Source: Neorhizobium petrolearium
GTDB lineage: Bacteria; Pseudomonadota; Alphaproteobacteria; Rhizobiales; Rhizobiaceae
Length of the DNA: 64,000 nt
Reading direction: 5' to 3'
Assembly (NCBI RefSeq): GCF_017873175.1
Contig: NZ_JAGGJW010000018.1
Location: forward strand, 62,001 to 126,000
Shown here: positions 54,655 through 64,000 of the stretch, piece after piece
Layout of the letters: every line of letters begins with the position of its first letter
How positions within the stretch are numbered: position 1 is the stretch's first letter
Translations under genes and position numbers: made by a program
Notes under the pieces: generated by a model
What the model saw: only the letters and a program-made list of their open reading frames with translations
Told to the model about the DNA's origin: nothing
Database searches by the model: none

Positions 54655-56433
54655 ATGATGACGCTTCTTATCATTGCCTATCTCGGAGGGGCGCTGACCA
54701 TCCTCAGCCCTTGCATCCTCCCGATCCTTCCCTTTGTGTTCGCCCGCGCCGGACAACCCTTCCTGCGCAGCACCTTGCCCATGCTGGCCGGCATGGCCGC
54801 CACGTTCGCACTCGTGGCGACGCTTGCGGCGGTCGGCGGAAGCTGGGCGATCCATGCCAATGAATACGGCCGCCTCGCGGCACTGCTGCTCCTTGCGGTC
54901 TTCGGCGTGAGCCTGCTTTCGCCGCGCGTTGCGGCTACTCTCACCCAGCCGGTCGTCGATTTGGGCAACCGACTGCTGAATGCTTCCGGCAAGTCCGGTT
55001 CCGCGCCAACCGCGGCAAGCTCGCTGATGCTCGGCGTTGCGACCGGTCTGCTCTGGGCACCCTGTGCAGGGCCGATCCTCGGTCTCGTGCTGACGGGCGC
55101 AGCACTACAGGGCACCAACCTCCAAACCACCCTCCTGCTCACCGCCTATGCCGCCGGCGCTGCCACCTCGCTTGCCATCGCATTGCTTGCCGGAGGCAGA
55201 GTTTTCGCAGGCATGAAGCGCTCGCTCGGCGCCAGCGAGCGGATCCGTCGGGTCCTGGGGGCTGCTGTGCTTGCCGGCGTCTCGGTCATCGCACTCGGCC
55301 TGGATACCGCCCTTCTGGCACGGCTTTCCTACGCCAGCACCGCATCCTTCGAACAGGCCGTGCTCAACCGGCTGCATGCAAAGCAAACTACCGGCGCGCC
55401 GTCCGAAGTCGCCAGCAATGGCACGATGATCGCAGCCACCGACGTGTCGCGGCCTTTCCGCAGCGACTTGCCCGTCGAAGGCCACGCGCCCTCGCTGGAC
55501 GGCGCGGTCGAATGGTTGAACTCGCCGCGGCTTGACCTCGAACAACTTCGGGGCAAGGTCGTACTCGTCGATTTCTGGACCTATTCCTGCATCAACTGCA
55601 TCCGCACCGTGCCTTACGTCGGTGCCTGGGCTGAAAAGTACAAGGATCAAGGCCTTGTCGTGATCAGCGTGCACGCCCCGGAATTCGCTTTCGAGAAAAA
55701 GATCGACAACGTCAAGAAGGCGGTCGGCGACTTCAAGATCAGCTATCCGGTGGCGATCGACAACGACTACAAAATCTGGCGCGCCTTCGAGAACAGTTAC
55801 TGGCCGGCCCACTACCTGATCGACGCCAAAGGGCAGATCCGCTACCACCGCTTCGGCGAAGGCAATTATCGCCAGACCGAGCAGGCAATCCAGGACCTGC
55901 TGCGCGAGGCCGGCAGTGATATGGCGGCGAGCGTACCGGTGACGCCAGATGCGAAGGGCGCTCAGGCAAGCCCGGACCTGAAGCACATCCGCTCGGCCGA
56001 AACCTATCTCGGCTACAAGCGCGCCACCAGCTTCGTTTCACCGGAAACCCTGCACGCCGATGCCGCAGCCAGCTATTCGATTGCCGAACCGGGCCTCAAC
56101 CAATGGGGCCTTTCCGGAACCTGGATCGTCGGCGCCGAGCAGGCGACCCTTAGCCAGCCAGACGGCAGCATAGCCTACCGCTTCAGCGCCCGCGACCTGC
56201 ATCTGGTTCTCGGGCCAGGTCTCTCCGGCAAACCCGTTCGCTTCCAGGTGACGATCAACGGCAAAGCCCCCGGAGCCGACCACGGCGCCGATACCGATGC
56301 CAACGGCAATGGCATGGTGACATCGACCAGGCTCTACCAGCTCGTTCGCCAGTCCGGCGACGTGGAGGCACGGAACTTCGAGATCCGTTTCCTCGATCCC
56401 GGCGTCGAAGCCTACGCCTTCACCTTCGGCTGA
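54655..56433 (+). CDS. DipZ-type CcdA/thioredoxin fusion protein
   Basis: A 592-residue membrane protein starting at MMTLLI (ATG 54655, AAAGGA upstream). The N-terminal CcdA domain has spans with the paired cysteines LSPCILPILPFVFAR (Cys20) and WAPCAGPILG (Cys137). A periplasmic thioredoxin-like domain follows with WTYSCINCIRTVP (Cys312 and Cys315). About 150 more residues form the C-terminal beta domain usual in DipZ proteins. It should carry reducing power from the cytoplasm to periplasmic thiols. It is followed by an exported hydrolase gene 46 bp downstream. Confidence 0.95.
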   Translation: MMTLLIIAYLGGALTILSPCILPILPFVFARAGQPFLRSTLPMLAGMAATFALVATLAAVGGSWAIHANEYGRLAALLLLAVFGVSLLSPRVAATLTQPVVDLGNRLLNASGKSGSAPTAASSLMLGVATGLLWAPCAGPILGLVLTGAALQGTNLQTTLLLTAYAAGAATSLAIALLAGGRVFAGMKRSLGASERIRRVLGAAVLAGVSVIALGLDTALLARLSYASTASFEQAVLNRLHAKQTTGAPSEVASNGTMIAATDVSRPFRSDLPVEGHAPSLDGAVEWLNSPRLDLEQLRGKVVLVDFWTYSCINCIRTVPYVGAWAEKYKDQGLVVISVHAPEFAFEKKIDNVKKAVGDFKISYPVAIDNDYKIWRAFENSYWPAHYLIDAKGQIRYHRFGEGNYRQTEQAIQDLLREAGSDMAASVPVTPDAKGAQASPDLKHIRSAETYLGYKRATSFVSPETLHADAAASYSIAEPGLNQWGLSGTWIVGAEQATLSQPDGSIAYRFSARDLHLVLGPGLSGKPVRFQVTINGKAPGADHGADTDANGNGMVTSTRLYQLVRQSGDVEARNFEIRFLDPGVEAYAFTFG

Positions 56434-56479
56434 ACGCCTCTTCCCTTCACAGCAACCTCAAACCACAGGAGTTGAACCC

Positions 56480-57238
56480 ATGAATCGCCGTTATATCGCA
56501 ACCCTCGCAATCGCATTCGCCACCAGCGTGATCGCTTTCACCGCCCAGGCCGCCGACGTGAAGAACATCGTCATCGTGCATGGGGCGCTGGCCGACGGCT
56601 CCGGCTGGCGTAAGACGACCGAAATCCTCGAAAAGCGGGGCTTCAACGTGACGATCGTGCAGGAACCGATCACCTCGCTCGCCGATGATATCGCCATGAC
56701 CAACCGGATACTGGACCTGCAGGACGGTCCGACACTGCTTGTCGGTCACAGCTATGGCGGCATGGTGATCAGCGAAGCGGGCCACAATCCCAATGTCGCC
56801 GGCCTCTTCTACGTCGCGGCTTTCCAGCCGGAAAAAGGCGAGAGCCTCATCGGCCTCGCAAGTTCCCGGCCGGCCGGCGGCATGAACATCCGCGAGACCA
56901 AGGACGGAAAATATCTCTACATCGACCCCGCCGCCTTCGCGAACGACTTCGCCGCCGACTTGCCGAAGGACGAGGCTGCATTCCTGGCGAAATCGCAGGT
57001 CTTCGCCTCCAAGGAAGCGTTCTCGGCCAAGGTCGGCGAGCCCGCCTGGAAGACGAAGAAGAGCTGGTCGATCGTTGCCACCGAGGACCGCTCTATCAAT
57101 CCCGACCTTGAGCGGGATATGGCGCAGCGCGCCGGCAGCGACGTGACCGAAATCAAGGGTAGTCACGCGCTCTTCGCCTCGCAGCCGGAAAAGGTGGCAG
57201 ATGTTATCGAAAAGGCGGCGAAAGAGACCAGCCGTTGA
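56480..57238 (+). CDS. Exported alpha/beta hydrolase
   Basis: A 252-residue protein with a cleavable signal (ATLAIAFATSVIAFTAQAAD). The catalytic triad is suggested by GHSYGG (Ser), ATEDRSIN (Asp) and SHALFASQP (His). HGALADGSGW is the oxyanion-hole motif. The arrangement is that of the EstC/methylesterase-like hydrolases. ACAGGAG lies before the ATG. It is probably co-transcribed with the DipZ gene. The substrate is unknown. Confidence 0.92.
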   Translation: MNRRYIATLAIAFATSVIAFTAQAADVKNIVIVHGALADGSGWRKTTEILEKRGFNVTIVQEPITSLADDIAMTNRILDLQDGPTLLVGHSYGGMVISEAGHNPNVAGLFYVAAFQPEKGESLIGLASSRPAGGMNIRETKDGKYLYIDPAAFANDFAADLPKDEAAFLAKSQVFASKEAFSAKVGEPAWKTKKSWSIVATEDRSINPDLERDMAQRAGSDVTEIKGSHALFASQPEKVADVIEKAAKETSR

Positions 57239-57814
57239 TCCATGACTGCGGACCGCTGTTACCCGGCGGCCCGCCCTACGTTGGCGCACCGGATCGCAGG
57301 TCCGGCTATCGTGGCGTGCTGTGATGGGGAATTTGGTTGCGGGGGCTCGCAACACCCGATTCCTGCGATTGGTCGAGCGCGAGATACCCAAACTGGCGGC
57401 GTAAGCATCGTCGGCTGATACGGCCGCATAATGGAATCGAATGGCAACCGTGAACTTCCGGAAGGCCCCGCTTATAATCGTCACGGCCATCGTGCGGGGA
57501 TAGTGTCATAGACAAAGCCCCCTGCTCGAGCCTTAGACACGCCCGCGTACTAATTACCAGAATTGCAGATGAATATACATCAGATGTATATTGTAATATT
57601 AAATACAAATTCCCTAAAATTCACTCCAATAATTCCGCACGAAACCGATATCCAAAATACAAATAATTCATAAAATTATCCAAAATCATTATGGAAGGCT
57701 GTCGAATACCCTCCCCACGAATAATATTTTGTTAGCAATCCTATCAATCGAGCGCCAGAGGTGTTATGTAAATGAATGCAGCCGCCCTATGCGCCGGCGG
57801 CAGAAAGATCCCTC
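57239..57814. other. AT-rich leader of groESL, no gene seen
   Basis: A 576-bp gap. The first part is GC-normal and contains a small hairpin (GTTGCG and CGCAAC, 57336-57353) that may terminate the hydrolase transcript. From about 57540 to 57780 GC drops sharply, with long A/T runs. This is the groES promoter region. No coding frame was found. Confidence 0.55.
57732..57758 (+). promoter_or_regulatory. Degenerate CIRCE-like element upstream of groES
   Basis: TTAGCAATC-N9-GAGCGCCAG matches the CIRCE consensus TTAGCACTC-N9-GAGTGCTAA at 8 of 9 positions on the left and 6 of 9 on the right, with the correct 9-bp spacer, 56 bp before the groES ATG. The right arm is clearly decayed, so HrcA binding may be weak or lost. 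Other control, such as RpoH, is possible; no clear heat-shock promoter was found. Confidence 0.5.
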
Positions 57815-58132
57815 ATGAAGTTCCGTCCCCTCCACGACCGCGTCGTCATCAGGCGCGCGGAAGGCGAACTCAAATCCAAGGGCGGGATCATTATACCCGA
57901 TACCGCCAAGGAAAAGCCACAGGAAGGCGAAGTGATCGCCATCGGCCCCGGCCTGCGTGACGAAAGCGGCAAGCTGATCCCGCTCGACGTCAAGGCCGGC
58001 GATTTCATCCTGTTCGGCAAATGGTCCGGGACCGAGGTCAAGATCGACGGCGAAGACCTTCTGATCATGAAGGAGTCCGACATCCTGGGCATCGTCGAGA
58101 AGACCGGAGCGGCCGCCGAGAAGGCGGCCTGA
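57815..58132 (+). CDS. groES: Co-chaperonin GroES
   Basis: A 105-residue GroES starting at MKFRPLHDRVVIRR. It has the GGIIIPDTAKEKPQEGEV mobile-loop region, VKAGDFILFGKWSGTEVKIDGE and ends in an Ala-rich EKTGAAAEKAA tail. It caps the GroEL ring and is followed by groEL after 50 bp. The ATG at 57815 is chosen over an upstream in-frame start because it matches the family N-terminus. Confidence 0.97.
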   Translation: MKFRPLHDRVVIRRAEGELKSKGGIIIPDTAKEKPQEGEVIAIGPGLRDESGKLIPLDVKAGDFILFGKWSGTEVKIDGEDLLIMKESDILGIVEKTGAAAEKAA

Positions 58133-58182
58133 CAGGTCGAATCCCGATCCCGCAATCTCAAGACCGAACTGGACCCGACATC

Positions 58183-59808
<1,626 letters not shown>

Positions 59809-59881
59809 GGATAGTGCCTGAACCGTTCGGCCGAAACGGCCAGGCGGCGGAACTCAACGACAACCAACAGGAGAATTCCCA

Positions 59882-60274
59882 ATGGCCATGCAAAGCAGCG
59901 GCAAGGCATCGATCTTCCAGCGTTTCGACAGCTACCAGCCATCCAAGTCGATCCTCATATGGGCTTGCGTCGTGACGGCGGCGGCGACGATGATCATAGG
60001 CTTCAATTGGGGTGGCTGGGTGACGGGCGGCACGTCGCGCACAGCGGCTACGGCTGCGGGCGAGCTTGCCCGGGGCGAGCTTGCCTCCGCCATATGCGTC
60101 GAGCGTTTCAATGCGGCACCGGATGCAGCCGCCAAGCTCATCGAGTTCAAGGCCATTCCCGACAGTTACAAGAAGCGTCAGTTCATCGAAGCCGGCGGCT
60201 GGGCGACAATGCCGGGACAGACGTCCCCCGACAGGCGCAGTGTTGACGGTTGCTCCACCGCGCTTTCCGCCTGA
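59882..60274 (+). CDS. Hypothetical protein with one membrane span downstream of groEL
   Basis: A 130-residue protein with AGGAG before its ATG, 73 bp after groEL on the same strand. A hydrophobic span at about 24-46 (ILIWACVVTAAATMIIGFNWGGWV) anchors it. The remainder is soluble and has two cysteines (ICVERF and DGCSTA), with AAKLIEFKAIPDSYKKRQFIEAGGWATMPG between. It is a recurring hypothetical type in rhizobial genomes as far as I recall, but I cannot name a function. Co-transcription with groESL is possible. Confidence 0.8.
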   Translation: MAMQSSGKASIFQRFDSYQPSKSILIWACVVTAAATMIIGFNWGGWVTGGTSRTAATAAGELARGELASAICVERFNAAPDAAAKLIEFKAIPDSYKKRQFIEAGGWATMPGQTSPDRRSVDGCSTALSA

Positions 60275-60299
60275 GAGACCATTTCCAAAGACCGCTTTG

Positions 60300-60322
60300 G
60301 CGCTCCGGGATATGCGGAGCGC
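60300..60322. terminator. Hairpin between two small genes
   Basis: GCGCTCCG and CGGAGCGC form a perfect 8-bp stem with a 7-nt loop, followed by TTCCCCCC. It lies 26 bp after the 130-residue gene. The missing T-run makes intrinsic termination doubtful. Confidence 0.4.
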
Positions 60323-60355
60323 TTCCCCCCATCTGCCAGAGCAGGAGAAAAGCGA

Positions 60356-60523
60356 ATGATTCGTTTCGAAAAGAAGGCAGATCCACAGCCATTACCGGGG
60401 AAGCCTGAAGACAAACTATTCGACGAAATGCGGGAGGGCGCGGTCGAAGAACGTAAGAAATCGGCAACGGGCGGCACGCGTCGCCGTCCTCGGCAAGCGA
60501 CTGAAGATGGTCGCCTTATCTGA
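60356..60523 (+). CDS. Small charged protein of 55 residues
   Basis: A short gene with a good ribosome binding site (AGGAG, 8 bp upstream). The product is rich in Lys, Arg, Asp and Glu: it begins MIRFEKKADPQPLPGKPEDK, continues with LFDEMREGAVEERKKSA and ends with a basic RRRPRQ stretch before ATEDGRLI. It is likely soluble and intrinsically flexible. No family is recognised. Confidence 0.5.
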   Translation: MIRFEKKADPQPLPGKPEDKLFDEMREGAVEERKKSATGGTRRRPRQATEDGRLI

Positions 60524-60606
60524 AGGAGCCTCCAGGTGCCGAGTATGCTGCAACACCTGCCCCTTCGATCAATCCTGAAGCTCCCGGTTGGCATGGCCGA
60601 AACATT

Positions 60607-61905
60607 TCAGCCATCGAGCGTTCGCAGAAGATCTGAAATCTTGATCGTCGAGAAATTCGAAAACGTGTCGCAGACCGCATAGGGCAGAACGATCTGGTCG
60701 TTGTGGCGCATCGCGCCGCAGGTATAGACGACGTTCGGCACGTATCCTTCCCGTTCGGAGGGCTCCGGCCGGACCAGCGGCTCCTTCGAGCGAGCGAGAA
60801 CCTTGGACGGATCCTTTTTATCGAGAAGGGCCGCGCCGATCGCATATCGGCGGACGGGACCGACCCCGTGGGTCAGCAACAGCCATCCCTCGTCAAGCTC
60901 GATCGGCGATCCACAATTTCCCATCTGAACGAACTCCCATGGAAATTTGGGCCTCAGAATCAATTGTCCTTCGTCCCATGTGTAGAGATCATCGGAGTAA
61001 ATGAGATAAAGGTTCTCGTTGTCCTGCCGCCCGATCATGGCATAGCGGTCATCGATTTTGCGCGGAAACAGCGCCATTCCCTTGTTTCTCGCTGCGGTCC
61101 CTTTCAGCGGGGTCATGCGAAAAGATATGAAATCGCTGGTCTCCAGCAATTCGGAGCGGATCGCCTTGCCGCTATAGGCCGTGTAGGTTGCATAGAATGT
61201 GCTCTGTCCATCGTCATGGAATTCCACGAAGCGGGCATCCTCGATACCGTTCGATTGCGCCGGTGTGATGGGAAAAATCACCCGCTCGCTGATGTGCTGC
61301 TGCGAGCTGAAGCTTACGTCGATAGGCTCGCCAAGGTACTCCGATATCCGGGTGTGCAACGTTGGAGTGGACGCCAACCGCGCGGTCGGCTCGATCTCCA
61401 CGCTTCCATCCGCCGCAATCAACCCGGTTCGGAATGTCAGGGAAGATACATGCCCCTCCCCGACCGCGCGCAGGCTGAGAATGAAACGCTGGCTTCCCTG
61501 GGGCACGCCGGATTGATCCGGATGCCTGACGATACTGGGGTTGAAGAGCGCCGACGCTTCGAAGGAATATTCGTGAAGGAAATAGGCGCCTATGAGCTGA
61601 CGTTGCACTTTCGAAAACGCAACATGAGCCGCGAATGCCTCCTCCATCTCGCCCGCCCGATTTTCAAACGTAGCGAGCAGGTTTCGGTGGCGCCCGTCGA
61701 AATTTTCCAGCACATCCGCAAGCAGGCTTTCCGCCGTCTCCGAATCGAGCGCCAGAACCCGGTCGACGATATGATTTGCCCGGCTCTTGTCCGTCGGATT
61801 GAAATCCCGCGGCTCAACTGCAGGCTTGAAAGGCCGTACCACGACGCGCGTGGAGTCAGGTCGTAGAAAAAGGGCTTGACGGTTCAGAAAAGTAGCTTTT
61901 GACAA
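60607..61905 (-). CDS. GH130-family glycosidase or phosphorylase
   Basis: A 432-residue five-bladed beta-propeller enzyme. The start is TTG at 61905 with GAGG upstream. Landmarks are FNPSIV near residue 121, NGIEDARFV, YTAYSGKAIR, NKGMALFPRKIDDRYAMIGRQDNEN and NCGSPIELDEGWLLLTHGVGP, followed by VYTCGAMRHNDQIVLPYAVCDT near the end. GH130 enzymes are mostly mannoside phosphorylases, working with phosphate, and some are hydrolases; the residues do not settle which. The gene follows the glycosyltransferase gene by 36 bp, so the pair probably makes or recycles a mannose-containing glycan. Confidence 0.88.
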   Translation of the reverse strand: MSKATFLNRQALFLRPDSTRVVVRPFKPAVEPRDFNPTDKSRANHIVDRVLALDSETAESLLADVLENFDGRHRNLLATFENRAGEMEEAFAAHVAFSKVQRQLIGAYFLHEYSFEASALFNPSIVRHPDQSGVPQGSQRFILSLRAVGEGHVSSLTFRTGLIAADGSVEIEPTARLASTPTLHTRISEYLGEPIDVSFSSQQHISERVIFPITPAQSNGIEDARFVEFHDDGQSTFYATYTAYSGKAIRSELLETSDFISFRMTPLKGTAARNKGMALFPRKIDDRYAMIGRQDNENLYLIYSDDLYTWDEGQLILRPKFPWEFVQMGNCGSPIELDEGWLLLTHGVGPVRRYAIGAALLDKKDPSKVLARSKEPLVRPEPSEREGYVPNVVYTCGAMRHNDQIVLPYAVCDTFSNFSTIKISDLLRTLDG

Positions 61906-61941
61906 ATCAACCTCGATTATCTCACTGGATTTATAGAAGCT

Positions 61942-64000
61942 TCAGGCACTCACGGCGCGAAGCGGAGCGAGTGCTGCCGGCTGGTTGCTTAGGCGTGCAA
62001 ACTGGCGAAGCTCGATGAGGCCCAAAAGGTACGACACAACGGATTCACCGCCTCTGTTCTCATTGACGCGGGCGCGGTGCAGCCCGTCCCGGCAGCTTCC
62101 CGTATCGAGATCGACGAGCGGCAATGACAGATCGTTGCTGCCTAGGAACCAGGCAAATGCGCTTGCCGCGTCGGCCTTCCATTCGGAACCATGGTCGGCA
62201 CGCCAAGCAGCAAGACAGGCGGAGATGGTTGCTGCCGCTTCCAGGGGCTGTTGGTCGAATCCTTGCGGCGGCATTCGTCTATCGCTGAAACCGTCCGTGC
62301 CGATGGCTCTGAAATGGCCGCTGGGGGCGGTTTGTAAGGCCATGAGCCAACGCAGAGTTTTCAGCCCCGCAGCGGTATAGGCAGGAGTTTCAGTGGCAAG
62401 CCCGGTGAGGATGAGCGCCTGAGGCAGACGTGCATTGTCATAAGAAAGACCTTCCTCGAACCAGATCCAATCCTCCGTCTCCACACGAGTAAGGAGATCC
62501 ATCAAACGATCCGCGAAAAGCCGCCGCATGCGTTGGGCAAAGACGTCCTCCTCAGAAGCCTCGCAATATCCGTCCAGTCCGAGCAGCGTGAAGGCCCAGG
62601 CGCGCGGCGAGAGAAACCCTTCGACGGTCGGCAGGGCATCGTCGAACAAGGAGGCAGCCCAGGTCCGCCGGGACGGATTGCTATCGCCTCGGGCGCATTC
62701 TCCGAGAGCCCAAAGCGTCCGGCCATGGCTATCCTCGGAGCCCTTGTCTTCGAGCCAACGCCGGTCGAAGCCCATGAAGTTCCGGAAGTGCTTCTCGCCA
62801 GGATTCCAGGCGTGCTGCACGAAGGAGGCGAAGCGCGTCGTCAATGGCTCCGGCAGGGATGTCTCGCCTGCTCCAGTGAGAGCACTCGCCAGAAGCAGGG
62901 CCCGCGCATTGTCATCGACGCAATAACCATGTGAGCGATCCGGCACCGAGTGGACGGCATGCTGGAACAATCCGGTATCATCGCACATGGAGAGAAAATA
63001 GGTGAACTGCGGCTCCGGCGGGCCGGCAGGTTTACGCGTGGATGCGTTGCGATTTCCCGGCAATTGTGCATTGGGGAGAGACCTGCGTTGCGCCGCTTCG
63101 TCGAATACAGCGAGATAACGCTCCGCCGTCCTTTGCCACGTCATCGACCGGCTGCTGGCGTAAGCGCGCGTACGCATGGCGTCCCGCCTTGCATCGTCGG
63201 TCAGTAGTCCGGCGATCTCGTTACCGATGGCTTTCGCATCACCGAAGGGTACGAGAATGCCGCGTCCGCCGGCCAAAAGTTCGCGAGCGTGCCAGTAAGG
63301 GGTCGAAACGACCGCTTTTCCGAGGCCAAAACTGTAGGCCAGCGTGCCTGACGTCATCTGCGCTTCATTCAAATATGGCGTGGTGTAGACGTCGCACATG
63401 GAAATGAAGTCCAAAAGCGTTGCCTGGTCGACGAATTGATCGAGGAACACCACATGGCTTTCGATCCCGAGATCCCGTACGCGCGCCAGCAGACTATCGC
63501 GATATGCTTCGCCCTCACGAAGGACAAGATTGGGATGGGTAGCACCAAGCACGACATAGACGGCGTCGGGCCGGCTTTCCAGGATCCGGGGCATCGCATC
63601 GATCATGACCTCGACGCCTTTGTTGGGTGAGAGCAGGCCGAAGGTCAGGATAACGGACCGGCCCTCGAACCCGAGCTTAGCCTTTGCGACAGCAGGCTCA
63701 CTGAAGGCGATGTCCGGAATCCCATGGGGGATGACTTCGATCTTCTCCAGCGGGACCCCGTATACTTCACGCAAGAGCGTGCGGCCTTTCTCAGCCATGA
63801 CGACGATCTTCGCCGATTTCTCGACAATCCTCGCCAGGACATTGCGCTGAGCCGGGCTGGGCTCGGCAAGAACCGTGTGAAGCGTCGTCACGACCGGCAT
63901 ATCGAGCCGCGAGAGAAGTGTGAGGATATGGCTTCCGGCTTCGCCACCGAAAATTCCAAATTCGTGCTGCAGGCAGACGACGTCGAAGCGGCCGGCATTC
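61942..64000 (-). CDS. GT4 glycosyltransferase fused to a glycosidase-like domain, partial at the right edge
   Basis: The frame is open to the window edge (about 686 visible codons), so the N-terminus lies outside. The first visible part (about residues 1-300) is a GT4 fold: LQHEFGIFGGEAG, KGRTLLREVYGVPLEKIEVIPHGIPD, LTFGLLSPNKGVEVMIDAM (nucleotide-sugar binding), and SGTLAYSFGLGKAVVSTPYWHARELL. After a short linker comes a second domain of about 350 residues with HGYCVDDNARALLLA, NFMGFDRRWLED, SHGRTLWALGE and WFEEGLSYDNARLPQALI, which looks like an (alpha/alpha)6 glycosidase-type barrel. Transferase plus hydrolase-like domain in one chain, beside a GH130 gene, is worth noting. Confidence 0.85.
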   Translation of the reverse strand, partial: NAGRFDVVCLQHEFGIFGGEAGSHILTLLSRLDMPVVTTLHTVLAEPSPAQRNVLARIVEKSAKIVVMAEKGRTLLREVYGVPLEKIEVIPHGIPDIAFSEPAVAKAKLGFEGRSVILTFGLLSPNKGVEVMIDAMPRILESRPDAVYVVLGATHPNLVLREGEAYRDSLLARVRDLGIESHVVFLDQFVDQATLLDFISMCDVYTTPYLNEAQMTSGTLAYSFGLGKAVVSTPYWHARELLAGGRGILVPFGDAKAIGNEIAGLLTDDARRDAMRTRAYASSRSMTWQRTAERYLAVFDEAAQRRSLPNAQLPGNRNASTRKPAGPPEPQFTYFLSMCDDTGLFQHAVHSVPDRSHGYCVDDNARALLLASALTGAGETSLPEPLTTRFASFVQHAWNPGEKHFRNFMGFDRRWLEDKGSEDSHGRTLWALGECARGDSNPSRRTWAASLFDDALPTVEGFLSPRAWAFTLLGLDGYCEASEEDVFAQRMRRLFADRLMDLLTRVETEDWIWFEEGLSYDNARLPQALILTGLATETPAYTAAGLKTLRWLMALQTAPSGHFRAIGTDGFSDRRMPPQGFDQQPLEAAATISACLAAWRADHGSEWKADAASAFAWFLGSNDLSLPLVDLDTGSCRDGLHRARVNENRGGESVVSYLLGLIELRQFARLSNQPAALAPLRAVSA

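Overview
The window looks like a chromosome or megaplasmid segment of an alphaproteobacterium, most likely of the Rhizobiaceae. The pointers are GC-rich coding with strong G/C third positions, an Atu4866-type secreted protein, many LysR regulators, a peptide/nickel-type (PepT-family) ABC operon, a groESL copy and large exported adhesins. This assignment is inference from gene content; no rRNA, tRNA, transposase, integrase or CRISPR array was seen.

Region 1 (1-23 kb) is dominated by surface proteins. A 5'-truncated NIPSNAP-like gene is followed by a two-partner secretion pair on the minus strand, tpsA (FHA-type, with GLUG and MBG repeats) overlapping tpsB. Upstream lie a winged-helix-like regulator and two paralogous zinc-ribbon miniproteins, then an AraC regulator. 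Next is a second, less familiar pair: a 2560-residue exported protein with eleven near-identical 354-bp DUF11 repeats, and a 1258-residue predicted outer-membrane barrel protein. Stop and start codons of the two overlap (ATGA). This is the best candidate in the window for an undescribed surface system.

Region 2 (23.7-37.6 kb) is an accessory redox island. A TetR/SDR divergent pair shares two copies of a TTATGCA-N8-TGCATAA operator. Three cassettes then follow in the same layout: a plus-strand lysR divergent from a three-gene minus-strand operon holding one aldo/keto or short-chain reductase plus exported small proteins. The second cassette carries an amber-interrupted metallo-beta-lactamase-fold gene. 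A marR-epimerase operon with a perfect inverted repeat upstream, and a small frameshifted gene, close the region.

Region 3 (37.8-45.8 kb) is one minus-strand operon: deoR, solute-binding protein, two ATPases, two permeases, glycerophosphodiester phosphodiesterase and inositol-monophosphatase family protein. The tight overlaps suggest a system that imports and breaks down a glycerophosphodiester, possibly glycerophosphoinositol.

Region 4 (46-57.2 kb) holds a fourth lysR divergent from an aldehyde dehydrogenase, tetR plus quinone oxidoreductase, ohr with a tiny membrane-protein gene, an OmpR/histidine-kinase pair with ATGA overlap, a Tat-exported epoxide-hydrolase-like protein, a DipZ-type CcdA/thioredoxin fusion and another exported hydrolase. 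The theme is oxidative, electrophile and envelope stress.

Region 5 (57.2-64 kb) has groES-groEL behind an AT-rich leader with a degenerate CIRCE-like element, two small genes, a GH130-family glycosidase/phosphorylase and a GT4 glycosyltransferase fused to a C-terminal glycosidase-like domain, the latter running off the right edge.
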